Source: Pseudomonas sp. B20(2017)
Lineage (GTDB): Bacteria > Pseudomonadota > Gammaproteobacteria > Pseudomonadales > Pseudomonadaceae
Direction: 5' to 3'
Length of the DNA: 64,000 nt
NCBI RefSeq assembly: GCF_002113125.1
Contig: NZ_NEJP01000012.1
Coordinates: 174,664-238,663 of the forward strand
The translations under genes were made by a program, and so were the position numbers. This document shows, piece after piece, positions 34,358 to 42,954 of the stretch; position 1 is the first letter of the stretch, and each line of letters opens with the position of its first letter. The notes below the pieces were generated by a model, which was given only the letters and a program-made list of their open reading frames with translations, did not search any database and was not told the DNA's origin.

Positions 34358-34897
34358 TTAGCGATTTCGTCCACGCACTAACAAAAGCTCAATCATCTGA
34401 CTCATCCCGATGAACTCTGGAACTCCGTCATAGCGAAGCCCGTCAATGTAAAACGCTGGGGTGCCATTCACGCCGCTGCGTACACCGCCATTGAAGTCGG
34501 CTTGTATTTTGGGAATGTAAGTATCCTCTTGCATTGCAAGATCGAATTCCTCCCTCGAAAGGCCGTGTTTGAGAACGATGGCGTGATACAGCGGCAGGCC
34601 CAATCGATCCTGATTTTCATACAATTCGTCGTGAGCCTCCCAGAAGAATCCTTGACTCCCGGCATACTCAGCGGTGACCGCTGCACCCAATGCATGGGGG
34701 TGAGCGGTGGTCAGAGGGAAGTTACGGAACACGAACAGCAAATCATCGCGAAAATGCTGCTGCAGATTCTTGACCATCCAATACGCTTCACCGCAATAGG
34801 GACATTCATAGTCGCCATATTCCACCAAGGTGACCTTGGCATGCGCACTTCCCTGGCGATGGTCGTTGGCATTTACCGGGACTTTGAGAGTGGCCAT
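34358..34897 (-). CDS. DsbA-family thioredoxin-like oxidoreductase (FrnE/NhaA-like)
   Basis: 179 residues. A thioredoxin fold with EYGDYECPYCGEAYWMV (active-site CPYC) and the cis-Pro loop SGVNGTPAFYIDGLRY; a DsbA-type helical insertion lies between. There is no signal peptide, so it is probably cytoplasmic, unlike periplasmic DsbA. It is 11 bases downstream of the peroxiredoxin gene on the same strand, with AGGTG before its ATG. It may recycle the peroxiredoxin or protect thiols; that link is inferred from the operon. Confidence 0.92.
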   Translation of the reverse strand: MATLKVPVNANDHRQGSAHAKVTLVEYGDYECPYCGEAYWMVKNLQQHFRDDLLFVFRNFPLTTAHPHALGAAVTAEYAGSQGFFWEAHDELYENQDRLGLPLYHAIVLKHGLSREEFDLAMQEDTYIPKIQADFNGGVRSGVNGTPAFYIDGLRYDGVPEFIGMSQMIELLLVRGRNR

Positions 34898-34908
34898 GTA
34901 ATCACCTG

Positions 34909-35451
34909 TTAATTTTTGGTTGGCGTGCTTTGTGGCGAATTCGCCAGAGCATCAAGCGCATCCAGAATGCCGTCCGCCCCAGGGTTGATTGCCATTGGTG
35001 AGACGTAGCTCCAGGCGACCACCCCGTCCTTGTCAATCACGAACAGCGCACGCTTACAAACCCCGAGGTGGGACTCGTACGCTCCATACTGTCGTGCCAC
35101 CGCCCCTTTGGGCTCGAAATCGGCCAGCAGGCTGAAGTGGAAATTTCGATCTTTGGCAAAGGCCTGATGACACCAGGCGCTGTCAACCGAGATTCCCAAT
35201 AGCACCGCACCGTATTCTCTGAAGGTGGGTAGCAACTGGTTGTACAAGGTCAGTTGGTCACCACACACCGAAGTCCAGTCAGCGGGATAAAACGCCAATA
35301 TCGCGGGATTTCCCTTTAGCTCACGCAGCGACAACTGTTGATCAGGGGTTGCGTGAAGAGTGAAGTCGGGCGCGACAGTGCCGGCCGGCAGCGGACCCTG
35401 AACCAGGTCGCCATTGGTTTTTTGTGCATCATCGAACTCTAAAGTATTCAT
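34909..35451 (-). CDS. Peroxiredoxin (AhpC/TSA family)
   Basis: 180 residues. The peroxidatic Cys lies in LAFYPADWTSVCGDQLTLYN, with the FxxxDxxxVC pattern shared by the AhpE/BCP-like group. A possible resolving Cys is in AWCHQAFAKD, and another in LGVCKRALFVIDKDG. The strand ISVDSAWCHQAF replaces the usual ISxDSxxxHxAW. It reduces peroxides using thiol donors in the cytoplasm. AAGG precedes the ATG. It is the first gene of a two-gene operon with a DsbA-like protein. Confidence 0.93.
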   Translation of the reverse strand: MNTLEFDDAQKTNGDLVQGPLPAGTVAPDFTLHATPDQQLSLRELKGNPAILAFYPADWTSVCGDQLTLYNQLLPTFREYGAVLLGISVDSAWCHQAFAKDRNFHFSLLADFEPKGAVARQYGAYESHLGVCKRALFVIDKDGVVAWSYVSPMAINPGADGILDALDALANSPQSTPTKN

Positions 35452-35487
35452 TGCTTGAACCTTGATAGATGGGTGGTTGGGACGTGC

Positions 35488-35682
35488 TCAGTGGGATACG
35501 ACGTGCCCGGCGGGATAACTCCATCCACCATTAAGAGGTTCAAAAAAAGACAACGCTGCCTCGATCTCAGCCTGAGCCTGAGTGATTTCGGCAGCGAAAC
35601 ATTCACGTTCCGCATCAAGGAACACAAGAAGATCCGCCGTGTAATCGCGGAATTGGATTAGGCCAGGTTGGCAGGGGAATGG
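35488..35682 (-). pseudogene. Unidentified coding-like fragment
   Basis: A 65-codon minus-strand frame, closed upstream by a TGA and lacking any ATG or GTG in a good place. It reads LIQFRDYTADLLVFLDAERE, CFAAEITQAQAEIEAALSFF, EPLNGGWSYPAGHVVSH. Composition looks like real protein (helix then tail). I do not know the family. It lies in a 400-base gap between the peroxiredoxin and the KfrA-like remnant and is probably the 3' end of a lost gene. Confidence 0.35.
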
Positions 35683-35847
35683 TCAGATTCGCTCTGGCTC
35701 ACCAATGACTATAGTCGTTGATGACGCTTGCCGTAGTAGCTGAACGAATTTTCGGTACCCTCCAGTACTAACAACACTCACGCGCTTATCTTGCTACCAT
35801 TTCAGGCGGCGTTTTAACACGATGATTTTGTCAGCTATTTCGCCACT

Positions 35848-36237
35848 TCAGACAAATCTACATCTGCTTTCTGGACGACAACTGCTGCCCGTTACGACAA
35901 GCAGAAATCGACCAGAGGTAGACAATGAACCGCCCTTCAGGTCGACAGAATGAAGGTTGATATGGGAAATGCTCTGGGCAAACGAGTCGTTGTCATTAGT
36001 GCCGGCATCGTGGGCGCTTCGCTGGCGTATCACCCGGCTGAGTTCGGTCTGGAGCGACTCCTGCCGTCGTAGCGATTGCTCGACTTGCCGCCCAGCATTT
36101 TTGAGTTGGACAGTCATGGCTTTGCTCTGCTCCCGCGCGTGGTCGACCTCGCGATGTGCACGATCTTCGACGCCGCGCACATAGGTCCGGCGGTTGACTT
36201 TCGTACGTGCACTGGGTGCGTCCGAAAGATCAGTCAC
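35848..36237 (-). pseudogene. Coiled-coil remnant resembling KfrA-type DNA-binding proteins
   Basis: From a GTG at 36237 that overlaps the lipoprotein stop by four bases, the frame encodes ARTKVNRRTYVRGVEDRAHR, then EVDHAREQSKAMTVQLKNAG and RQVEQSLRRQESLQTELSR, a charged coiled coil. It then loses character (SLSTSGRFLLVVTGSS). The coiled-coil part recalls the C-terminal region of KfrA-like nucleoid or plasmid-stabilisation proteins; the DNA-binding domain is absent. It is likely a fragment. A real short protein ending near 36000 by readthrough of a lost boundary cannot be excluded. Confidence 0.35.
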
Positions 36238-36386
36238 TGCCCCTGCTCGGGCGCCTTGTCCTTTTGTATTTGCAATGACGCCTTGCTTTTGTCGCCCTCC
36301 TTGTTCGGTGCGTCATTTGAGCCTTCGAAACAGCCCTGTAGTAAAAACATCGAGCAAAGCCCGATAAAGACACAGATTTTTCTCAT
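36234..36386 (-). CDS. Small putative lipoprotein
   Basis: The ATG at 36386, with GAGAGGA about 6 bases upstream, starts a 50-residue protein. MRKICVFIGLCSMFLLQGC is a textbook signal peptide with an LLQGC lipobox. The mature part, CFEGSNDAPNKEGDKSKASL, is short, polar and Lys/Asp-rich. Lipid attachment at that Cys and an inner- or outer-membrane location follow from the motif. Similar tiny lipoproteins are found beside bd-oxidase or stress genes, but no function is known. Confidence 0.65.
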   Translation of the reverse strand: MRKICVFIGLCSMFLLQGCFEGSNDAPNKEGDKSKASLQIQKDKAPEQGQ

Positions 36387-36503
36387 GATCCTCTCCCGAG
36401 CAATGATCCTTTGCCGCCGGCTGCTGCTCCGGCGGCGTAAAGGTCTCTTCAAGTTCGGAAGGATTTGTCCAGAACGAGTTCACTTTGCTTTGCGTATTCC
36501 GGA

Positions 36504-37505
36504 TCAGCGGGATGGTGGTGTACGGATCTTGCCGCTGAAAACCCGGAAACCGTAGGTGTTGTAGGCCAGGGTGACCGGTACCAATACCGCGAAGCCAACC
36601 AGCATGAACACCTGGCTCTTGGGGCTGGATGTCGCCGCTTGCAGCGTCAGGTCAGGAGGAATGATCAACGGGTAAAGCGCCGCCAGCACCAAGCCGAACG
36701 CGAGGACAAAAACGCCCAACGCCGCGAACAGCGGCATACAATCGAAGCGGCTACGAAACCCCAGGGCAAAGCCCGCCAACAATCCGAAAAGAATCGACAA
36801 CGTTGGCAAACCGATCCACAGCGATGTCAGGCGCCGGGCATATTGCGTGTGCAATGTCGTCGTCCAGACCACCAGAACGATCAGCAACCCTACAGTCACC
36901 AACGCCAGCACCCGGGCTTGATGCGCAGAGCGTTGCTGCAGCTCACCGATGGTGCGCCAATACAACCAGCATGCGCCGAGCCACGTATAGCCAATCACCA
37001 GGACCAGACCGCAAAACAATGGGAACGGCCCCAGCCATTCCCACCCATTACCGCTGTACTGCCCGTTCTGGTGAGGCAGACCCTGCACCAGCGTACCGAG
37101 CACTACGCCTTGCGCCGCGCCGGTCAAGATCGATCCACACAGCAGGACGCCATCGACGGCACGTTTCAACCGTTCGTTCGGCGCATGGTCACGAAACTCC
37201 AGAGCCATCGCACGCGCAATCAGCGCGAGAAACATCAGAATGAACGGCAAGTACAGCGCCGACAGCAAGATCGCATAGGCCAGCGGAAACAACGCCAGCA
37301 ACCCGCCGCCACCCAGTACCAGCCAGGTTTCGTTGGCGTCCCAGATCGGCAGGATACTGACCGCCATCGCCCGCCGGTGGCGGCTGCTGCGGGTCAGTCC
37401 CAACAGCACGCCAACCCCCAGATCAGTGCCGTCCAGCAGCACATAGTTCATGACCGAGAAAGCCAGGGCCGCCGCACACAGCAGCGTAATCGTTTCAGAG
37501 TCCAT
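36504..37505 (-). CDS. Cytochrome bd-type quinol oxidase subunit II (CydB/CioB)
   Basis: 333 residues with about eight to nine membrane helices. It contains the family segment NYVLLDGTDLGVGVLLGLTR near the N-terminus, SILPIWDANETWLVLGGGGL, and LIARAMALEFRDHAPNERLK, all characteristic of CydB. GAGGAACGG precedes the ATG. It partners subunit I encoded 12 bases upstream. Together they reduce oxygen to water using quinol without pumping protons. Length and sequence fit the cyanide-insensitive oxidase group rather than the long E. coli CydB (379 residues). Confidence 0.95.
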   Translation of the reverse strand: MDSETITLLCAAALAFSVMNYVLLDGTDLGVGVLLGLTRSSRHRRAMAVSILPIWDANETWLVLGGGGLLALFPLAYAILLSALYLPFILMFLALIARAMALEFRDHAPNERLKRAVDGVLLCGSILTGAAQGVVLGTLVQGLPHQNGQYSGNGWEWLGPFPLFCGLVLVIGYTWLGACWLYWRTIGELQQRSAHQARVLALVTVGLLIVLVVWTTTLHTQYARRLTSLWIGLPTLSILFGLLAGFALGFRSRFDCMPLFAALGVFVLAFGLVLAALYPLIIPPDLTLQAATSSPKSQVFMLVGFAVLVPVTLAYNTYGFRVFSGKIRTPPSR

Positions 37506-37517
37506 GGCTTCCGTTCC

Positions 37518-38894
37518 TCAGGGTCGCCCGGTTTCGTCAGGTAACGTCGGTTGCGGTCCGGGTTCACCTTGATGTGGCGGAACACGCAGCAGCCGAAGCA
37601 GTACCCATAGCCCGATAGCGAAAACCACCAGGTAAAACCCTAGAATCAGCCACGTCGACCCGACGACTTGCGCCCGGGAGACCGATGACAGGCTATCGGC
37701 TGTGCGCAGCAGTCCGTAGACGGTGAAGGGTTGGCGCCCTACTTCGGTCACTGTCCAGCCACTGAGCATGGCCAGGAAACCTGCCGGGGTCATGAGGATG
37801 CACATCCATAACCAACGGCGCGAGATGCAGAGACGCTTGCGCCTGCGCAGTACCAGACTGACCAGCCCCTGTCCCAGCATCAGTATTCCCAGGCCGACCA
37901 TGAGTCGGAACGCGAAAAAAACCGGCGCTACCGGAGGGATATCCTGTGGCGAGAATTCATCCAGTGCAGCGATGGTGCCGCTCAGGTCGTGGCGCAAGTA
38001 CAACGAGCCGATACGCGGGATGGCCAGCTCCCAGTGATTGCGCCGCTCACTCATGTCGGGCCAGGCGAAAATACGCAGCGGCTCCCCCGCTCCCTCGGTC
38101 GGCCGCGTCCAGGACCCTTCAATAGCCGCCACTTTTTGTGGCTGTACCTGCAAGCTGTGTCGGCCATGCAGATCCCCCACGACGATTTGTACAGGCGTCA
38201 GAACGACAAGCGCCCACAACGCCATGGAAAACTGCACCCGTGCGCGGGGATTTTCCGCGTTCTTGAGCAACTGCCAGGCACTGGCGCCCGCCACAAATGT
38301 CGCCGTGCCAAGCAATGCGGCAAGCGTCATGTGCACCAAACGATAGGGAAAAGAAGGATTGAAGATGATCGCCCACCAGTCCTCGGCAATGAAACGTCCA
38401 TCCGCGTCCAGCGAAAAACCTGCCGGAGTGTGCATCCAGGAATTGGCTGAGAGGATCCAGAAGGCGCTGATCAGCGATCCGCAGGCCACCGCGCAAGTCG
38501 CAAAAAAATGCAGACGCGGGCCGACCCTCTTCAAGCCGAACAACATGATACCGAGGAAACCGGCCTCGAGAAAAAACGCGGCGAGCACTTCGTAAAACAT
38601 CAATGGCCCGAGGATATCTGCGGCCTTGACCGACAGGCGCGACCAGTTAAGGCCGAACTGATATTCCAGAATCAGTCCGGATGCCGTGCCTACCGCTACG
38701 GTCAAGGCAAACACCTTCAGCCAGTAGCGGTAGATATCGAGGTAGAGCTGGCGCCCACTCCTGAGCCACAACGCCTCGAGCACCATCAGGAAATTCGCCA
38801 GCCCTATGGTGAAAGCCGCCAGCACGATATGAAAACCGATGGTGATCGCGAACTGGATTCGCGCGGCCATGAGCGCGGACTCGAGGGTATTCAT
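37518..38894 (-). CDS. Cytochrome bd-type quinol oxidase subunit I (CydA/CioA)
   Basis: 458 residues. The heme b595/d axial His near the N-terminus (ITIGFHIVLAAFTIG), the heme b558 His and the short quinol-binding Q-loop (HSLQVQPQKVAAIEG) are visible, and the short loop places it in the CIO-like subfamily. The late motif reads TVTEVGRQPFTVYGLLRTAD; relatives have GRQPW, so the Trp is replaced by Phe. Electrons come from ubiquinol and oxygen is reduced at heme d. It lies 18 bases after the TPP enzyme gene and 12 before CydB, so the three form one operon. Confidence 0.95.
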   Translation of the reverse strand: MNTLESALMAARIQFAITIGFHIVLAAFTIGLANFLMVLEALWLRSGRQLYLDIYRYWLKVFALTVAVGTASGLILEYQFGLNWSRLSVKAADILGPLMFYEVLAAFFLEAGFLGIMLFGLKRVGPRLHFFATCAVACGSLISAFWILSANSWMHTPAGFSLDADGRFIAEDWWAIIFNPSFPYRLVHMTLAALLGTATFVAGASAWQLLKNAENPRARVQFSMALWALVVLTPVQIVVGDLHGRHSLQVQPQKVAAIEGSWTRPTEGAGEPLRIFAWPDMSERRNHWELAIPRIGSLYLRHDLSGTIAALDEFSPQDIPPVAPVFFAFRLMVGLGILMLGQGLVSLVLRRRKRLCISRRWLWMCILMTPAGFLAMLSGWTVTEVGRQPFTVYGLLRTADSLSSVSRAQVVGSTWLILGFYLVVFAIGLWVLLRLLRVPPHQGEPGPQPTLPDETGRP

Positions 38895-38912
38895 GAGCAG
38901 TGCTCGACCTCG

Positions 38913-40703
38913 CTATTTGGTTTTGCCCGCCAATACCGCCCCCAGGACCTGTTTGGCCGTTTGCACGATGACGCCCGCTTCGTCGGGGTCGCCCTTGAGC
39001 AAAGTGGTAGCGAATTTCTTCGCTTGTTCCAGTTTGATATGCGGCGGTAGCGGCGGCACGTTCGGGTCGGTCTTGAACTCGATGACGACCGGAACGTCCG
39101 AAGCCAGCGCCTGTTCCCAGGCAGCGGCCACATCTTCCTCGCGATCAACGAAGATGCCTTTGAGGCCGATGGAAATGGCGAACAGGTGATAAGGCACATC
39201 CGGAATGCTCTGCGAGGCTGTGAATTTCGGATCGCCCTCCATGACACGCTGCTCCCAGGTGACCTGATTCAAATCCTCATTGTTGAACACGGCGCAAATC
39301 CACTTCGGGCTGTCCCACTGTCGCCAGTATTTGGCGACCGTTATCAGTTCAGCCATGTTGTTCATCTGCATGGCGCCATCGCCCACCAAGGCAATCACCG
39401 GGCGTTGCGGGAAGGCGAACTTCGCCGCGATCGCGTACGGCACGGCGGCGCCCATGGACGCCAGGCCACCGGAAAGCGAGCACTTCATGCCCTTGCGGAT
39501 TTTCAGGTCACGGGCGAACCAGTTGGCGCAAGAGCCGGAGTCGCTGGTAATGATGGCTTGCTCGGGCAAGCGCGGTGACAACTCATACACAACCCGTTGC
39601 GGGTTGACCGGGTCTGCTTTGGCCATGGCGCGCTTCTCAAGGGTTTTATCCCACGTCGCCCGCCAGCCTTCGATCTTTTTGCGCCACTTGCGCAGCGGCT
39701 TGTGTTCGAGCAACGGCGCCAGTGCCGCCAGGGTCTCGGCCGCATCGCCGGTCAGGTTCACTTCCATCGGGTAGCGCAGGCTGAGCATGTCGGGCTGCAA
39801 GTCGATCTGGACACCGCGCGCCTGCCCTTCTTTCGGCAGAAATTCGGCGTAAGGAAAGCCCGATCCGATCATCAGCAAGGTGTCGCATTCAGACATCAGT
39901 TTGTAGCTCGGTTCTGTGCCGAGCAGACCGATACACCCCGTGACCCAAGGCAACTCGTCCGGCAACACGGCTTTACCGAGCAGCGCTTTTGCCACCCCGG
40001 CTCCCAGTTTTTCGGCAATCGCGAACACTTGATCGCTGGCGTGCAGCGCACCGGCGCCCACCAGAATCGCAACCTTCTCCCCCGCATTGAGTACATCGGC
40101 GGCACGTTGCAGATCCGCGTCGTAAGGCAGCACCTTCGGCTTGCTGTAACCAATCCCCGAATGCGCGGTGCCGTGAGCCCGCGCCGGCGCTTTGTACTCG
40201 ATATCCTGCAAGTCGTTCGGCAGTATCAGCGCCGTCACCCGCCGCTCGCCAACCGCTGTACGTACTGCGCGGTCCAGCAAGTGCCGAACCTGGGAAGCCG
40301 CCGAGGCCTGTTGCACAAATGCCCCGGCGACATCCTTGAACATCGAGACCAGATCGAGTTCTTGTTGATAATGGCTGCCCAGTGCCGTGCGCGCCTGTTG
40401 CCCGACAATCGCCAGCACCGGCATGTGGTCCAGCCGGGCGTCGTACAGTCCGGTGATCAAGTGGGAAGCACCCGGGCCGGATGTGGCGATGCACACCCCC
40501 AGTTCGCCGGTGAATTTGGCATGGGCGGACGCCATGAACGCCGCCATTTCTTCGTGCCGTGCCTGAACGAATTCGATCTTGCCGCCCGCCCGGCTCAACG
40601 CACCGAAGACGCCGTTGATACCGTCGCCCGGATAACCAAAAATTCGCGTCACACCCCATTGGCTGAGACGCTCGATCAAAAAATCACCCACTGTCACCGT
40701 CAT
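38913..40703 (-). CDS. Thiamine-pyrophosphate-dependent enzyme, pyruvate oxidase/PoxB-like
   Basis: 596 residues from the ATG at 40703, which has GAGG 6 bases upstream (in-frame ATGs at 40724 and 40763 are less likely). The three TPP-enzyme domains are complete: Pyr domain with the cofactor-activating Glu (VQARHEEMAAFM), a central FAD/nucleotide-binding-type domain (AILVGAGALHASDQ), and the PP domain VGDGAMQMNNMAEL to AVFNNEDLN (GDG...NN metal motif). It resembles PoxB-like and acetolactate-synthase-like enzymes called only 'thiamine pyrophosphate-requiring'. PoxB oxidises pyruvate to acetate and CO2 and reduces ubiquinone. A bd oxidase in the same operon supports that reading. Confidence 0.88.
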   Translation of the reverse strand: MTVTVGDFLIERLSQWGVTRIFGYPGDGINGVFGALSRAGGKIEFVQARHEEMAAFMASAHAKFTGELGVCIATSGPGASHLITGLYDARLDHMPVLAIVGQQARTALGSHYQQELDLVSMFKDVAGAFVQQASAASQVRHLLDRAVRTAVGERRVTALILPNDLQDIEYKAPARAHGTAHSGIGYSKPKVLPYDADLQRAADVLNAGEKVAILVGAGALHASDQVFAIAEKLGAGVAKALLGKAVLPDELPWVTGCIGLLGTEPSYKLMSECDTLLMIGSGFPYAEFLPKEGQARGVQIDLQPDMLSLRYPMEVNLTGDAAETLAALAPLLEHKPLRKWRKKIEGWRATWDKTLEKRAMAKADPVNPQRVVYELSPRLPEQAIITSDSGSCANWFARDLKIRKGMKCSLSGGLASMGAAVPYAIAAKFAFPQRPVIALVGDGAMQMNNMAELITVAKYWRQWDSPKWICAVFNNEDLNQVTWEQRVMEGDPKFTASQSIPDVPYHLFAISIGLKGIFVDREEDVAAAWEQALASDVPVVIEFKTDPNVPPLPPHIKLEQAKKFATTLLKGDPDEAGVIVQTAKQVLGAVLAGKTK

Positions 40704-40846
40704 GTCCAACCTCATTTTTTTCATTGCGTATGACATCCCGGTGCGCCGACATTTACAGCGCATACGGGAGATGTAAAGGTCTGGACAGCCCGACGGACAG
40801 CGAAGTTTCGATTAGTTGCGGGCTGCGGCCAGGCTTGGGGCATGAA

Positions 40847-40881
40847 AATCAAAAGCCCGGCATTGAGCCAGGCTTTTGATT
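40847..40881 (-). terminator. Rho-independent terminator-like inverted repeat
   Basis: A perfect 11-base inverted repeat, AATCAAAAGCC / GGCTTTTGATT, with a 13-base spacer. It lies 24 bases after the hemerythrin stop and before the start of the TPP-enzyme gene (both minus strand). It probably ends the hemerythrin transcript. Confidence 0.7.
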
Positions 40882-40904
40882 GCTTCGCAGATCAGACTGT
40901 GGGG

Positions 40905-41381
40905 TCAGGCCGCCATATTCGACCCGCTGAGGCTTTTCTTGAGAGAAGCCTTCATCACTTCCATTTCCTTGCCCAACTCTTCGAGCTTTGCCTTGCCCAG
41001 CAGCTTTTTGGCCTGGGGAAACATCTCGGTCTCCTCTTCCTCGATATGGTGTTCCAGAAGTTCTTTGACCACTTTCACGCGGCCGGCGAACTCGGGTGTG
41101 GAAGGATCGGTCGATTTCAGGTCGGGCAATACCAGTGAATCAACGGTGCGATGTTCTTCTTTCGCCTCGTAGTACATCTCATCCTGCTCTTTACCCCCTG
41201 CTTCCTTGAAAGCCGGATACAGAATCTGCTCTTCGAGCTGAGTATGAATGGTAATTTCCAGCTCCAGCTTGTCCAACAAATCCGCGCGTTTTTTCAATGC
41301 GCGATCGGTGGATTCACTGAGTTGGCTCAGGATGCCTTTTACTTTTTCGTGGTCGGTTTTGAGAAGGTCGATGGCGTTCAT
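40905..41381 (-). CDS. Hemerythrin-like domain protein
   Basis: 158 residues, a four-helix hemerythrin domain: LLKTDHEKVKGILSQLSE with the first His, LEITIHTQLEEQILYPAF with His and Glu, AKEEHRTVDSLV with His, and LLEHHIEEEETEMFPQAKK with the last His/Glu ligands. The di-iron ligand set appears complete. Proteins of this group bind oxygen or NO or act in iron and stress responses. GAGG precedes the ATG. It is next to, but separated by a terminator from, the PoxB-CydAB operon. Confidence 0.92.
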   Translation of the reverse strand: MNAIDLLKTDHEKVKGILSQLSESTDRALKKRADLLDKLELEITIHTQLEEQILYPAFKEAGGKEQDEMYYEAKEEHRTVDSLVLPDLKSTDPSTPEFAGRVKVVKELLEHHIEEEETEMFPQAKKLLGKAKLEELGKEMEVMKASLKKSLSGSNMAA

Positions 41382-41574
41382 TTGAGGCCTCTGTCACGGA
41401 AGGTTGTTCGCCGATCCTCGTCGGCAATTCTCGCGGTATTCAGAACAGACCTCGCATATTGCGTGCCACTGACTCATTTTTGAAATGACGTTTAAATTCA
41501 TAGGCTTACGCAGAGTAATGGCGAAATATAGGCATGCACTCTGCATGAGCAGGGGGTTCAAGTTCTTGCAAAAC

Positions 41575-42897
41575 TCATTCGTTGCCGTTGGTCTCACGGC
41601 GACGTCCCCGCGCCGGCAGTACGATGGCCCGGCATTCACCGAAACCGATCGAGCCAACCCCATCACGTTCGCAGCGCGCCTTGAGGATGATCTCGTCACC
41701 GTCCTCCAGGAAGATGCGCGTCTCACCATTGGGCAGTGTAATCGGGTGTTTGCCTCCCTCGGTCATTTCAAGCAACGAACCCAGCGATTCCGGTGTTGGC
41801 CCTGACAGCGTTCCCGTGCCGAAAAAATCACCGGGATTGAGCTGGCAACCGTTCACCGTGTGATGCGCAACCAACTGTGCGAATGTGAAGTACATGTTCC
41901 GTGTGTTACTGAGACTGAGGCGGAACGGCGTAGCACCCTCCTCTCGCATTCGAGCGGTGAGGATCAATACTTCGAGCTGGATATCGAAGGCACCGCTATT
42001 CTGGTCTTCCTCGTCATACAAATATGGCAACGGGTCAGGGTCACCCGCCGGTCTCAATGGCTGGGCACAGCGGAATGGCTCCAACGCTTCAGCCATTACG
42101 ACCCAAGGTGAAATGGTCGATGCGAAGCTTTTCGACAAGAACGGGCCCAGTGGCTGATATTCCCAGGCCTGGATGTCACGTGCCGACCAGTCATTGAGCA
42201 TGCACAGCCCGGCGATGTGCTCGCGTGCATCACGAATATCGATGGGCTCGCCAAGTTCATTTCCGGACCCGATCCAGAGTCCGACTTCAAGCTCGTAGTC
42301 CAGGCGCCGGCTCGGCGAGTAGATCGGCAGCTCGCTGTCGGGGAGTTTGATCTGCCCGCAGGGGCGAACGAACGCCTGGCCAGAGGCAATGATTGTCGAC
42401 GCCCGGCCGTGGTAACCGATGGGCACGTGTTTATAGTTGGGCATCAATGGGCTGTCGGGTCGAAACAGCTTGCCGACGTTCTCGGCGTGATGGATGCCAA
42501 CGTAGAAGTCGGTGTAGTCCTGAATACGGGCCGGCACGTGCAACTGGCAGTTGGCGGCCGGCACCAACAGGGTCTCTGCAAGATTGTGTTGCAGCTGAGT
42601 CTCCGCCGCGCCTTCACCCAGCAGCTCCGTCAGACGATCGCGCAGCGCTTTGCGTTCTTGTCTTGGGCGCGCGAAAAAACCGTTGAGAGAACCGCCCACT
42701 GCCGCGGTGGCAACTTCCTCGGCGACACCGGTGAACAGGCCTGCCTGTAGCGCGACCTGAAGGTCATAGATCCGGTCACCGATCGCGACACCCGTACGGC
42801 GTTCACCGCCGGCAACACTGAATACACCGAATGGCAGGTTGCCAAGTGAAAAATCAGGATGGCCGTTGGCCGAAGATACCCAGCTATTCATGTGCAT
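41575..42897 (-). CDS. Fumarylacetoacetase-family hydrolase
   Basis: 440 residues, the length of true fumarylacetoacetases. The N-terminal domain begins NSWVSSANGHPDFSLGNLPF. The catalytic domain has DFYVGIHHAENVGKLFRP with the catalytic His-Glu region, YHGRASTIIASGQAFVRP, DYELEVGLWIG with the metal-binding Glu, and NDWSARDIQAWEY. It cleaves a fumarylacetoacetate-like diketo acid to two acids. In most pseudomonads this gene sits with homogentisate dioxygenase (tyrosine catabolism). Here it sits instead behind an RraA-type aldolase and an exporter, so it may serve a different substrate or be the relocated tyrosine-pathway gene. Confidence 0.9.
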   Translation of the reverse strand: MHMNSWVSSANGHPDFSLGNLPFGVFSVAGGERRTGVAIGDRIYDLQVALQAGLFTGVAEEVATAAVGGSLNGFFARPRQERKALRDRLTELLGEGAAETQLQHNLAETLLVPAANCQLHVPARIQDYTDFYVGIHHAENVGKLFRPDSPLMPNYKHVPIGYHGRASTIIASGQAFVRPCGQIKLPDSELPIYSPSRRLDYELEVGLWIGSGNELGEPIDIRDAREHIAGLCMLNDWSARDIQAWEYQPLGPFLSKSFASTISPWVVMAEALEPFRCAQPLRPAGDPDPLPYLYDEEDQNSGAFDIQLEVLILTARMREEGATPFRLSLSNTRNMYFTFAQLVAHHTVNGCQLNPGDFFGTGTLSGPTPESLGSLLEMTEGGKHPITLPNGETRIFLEDGDEIILKARCERDGVGSIGFGECRAIVLPARGRRRETNGNE

Positions 42898-42954
42898 CGT
42901 TCTCCATAGAAAATCTTGTTTGAGAATGGGCGAAGCCGCCCTTCTCCATCCAGA

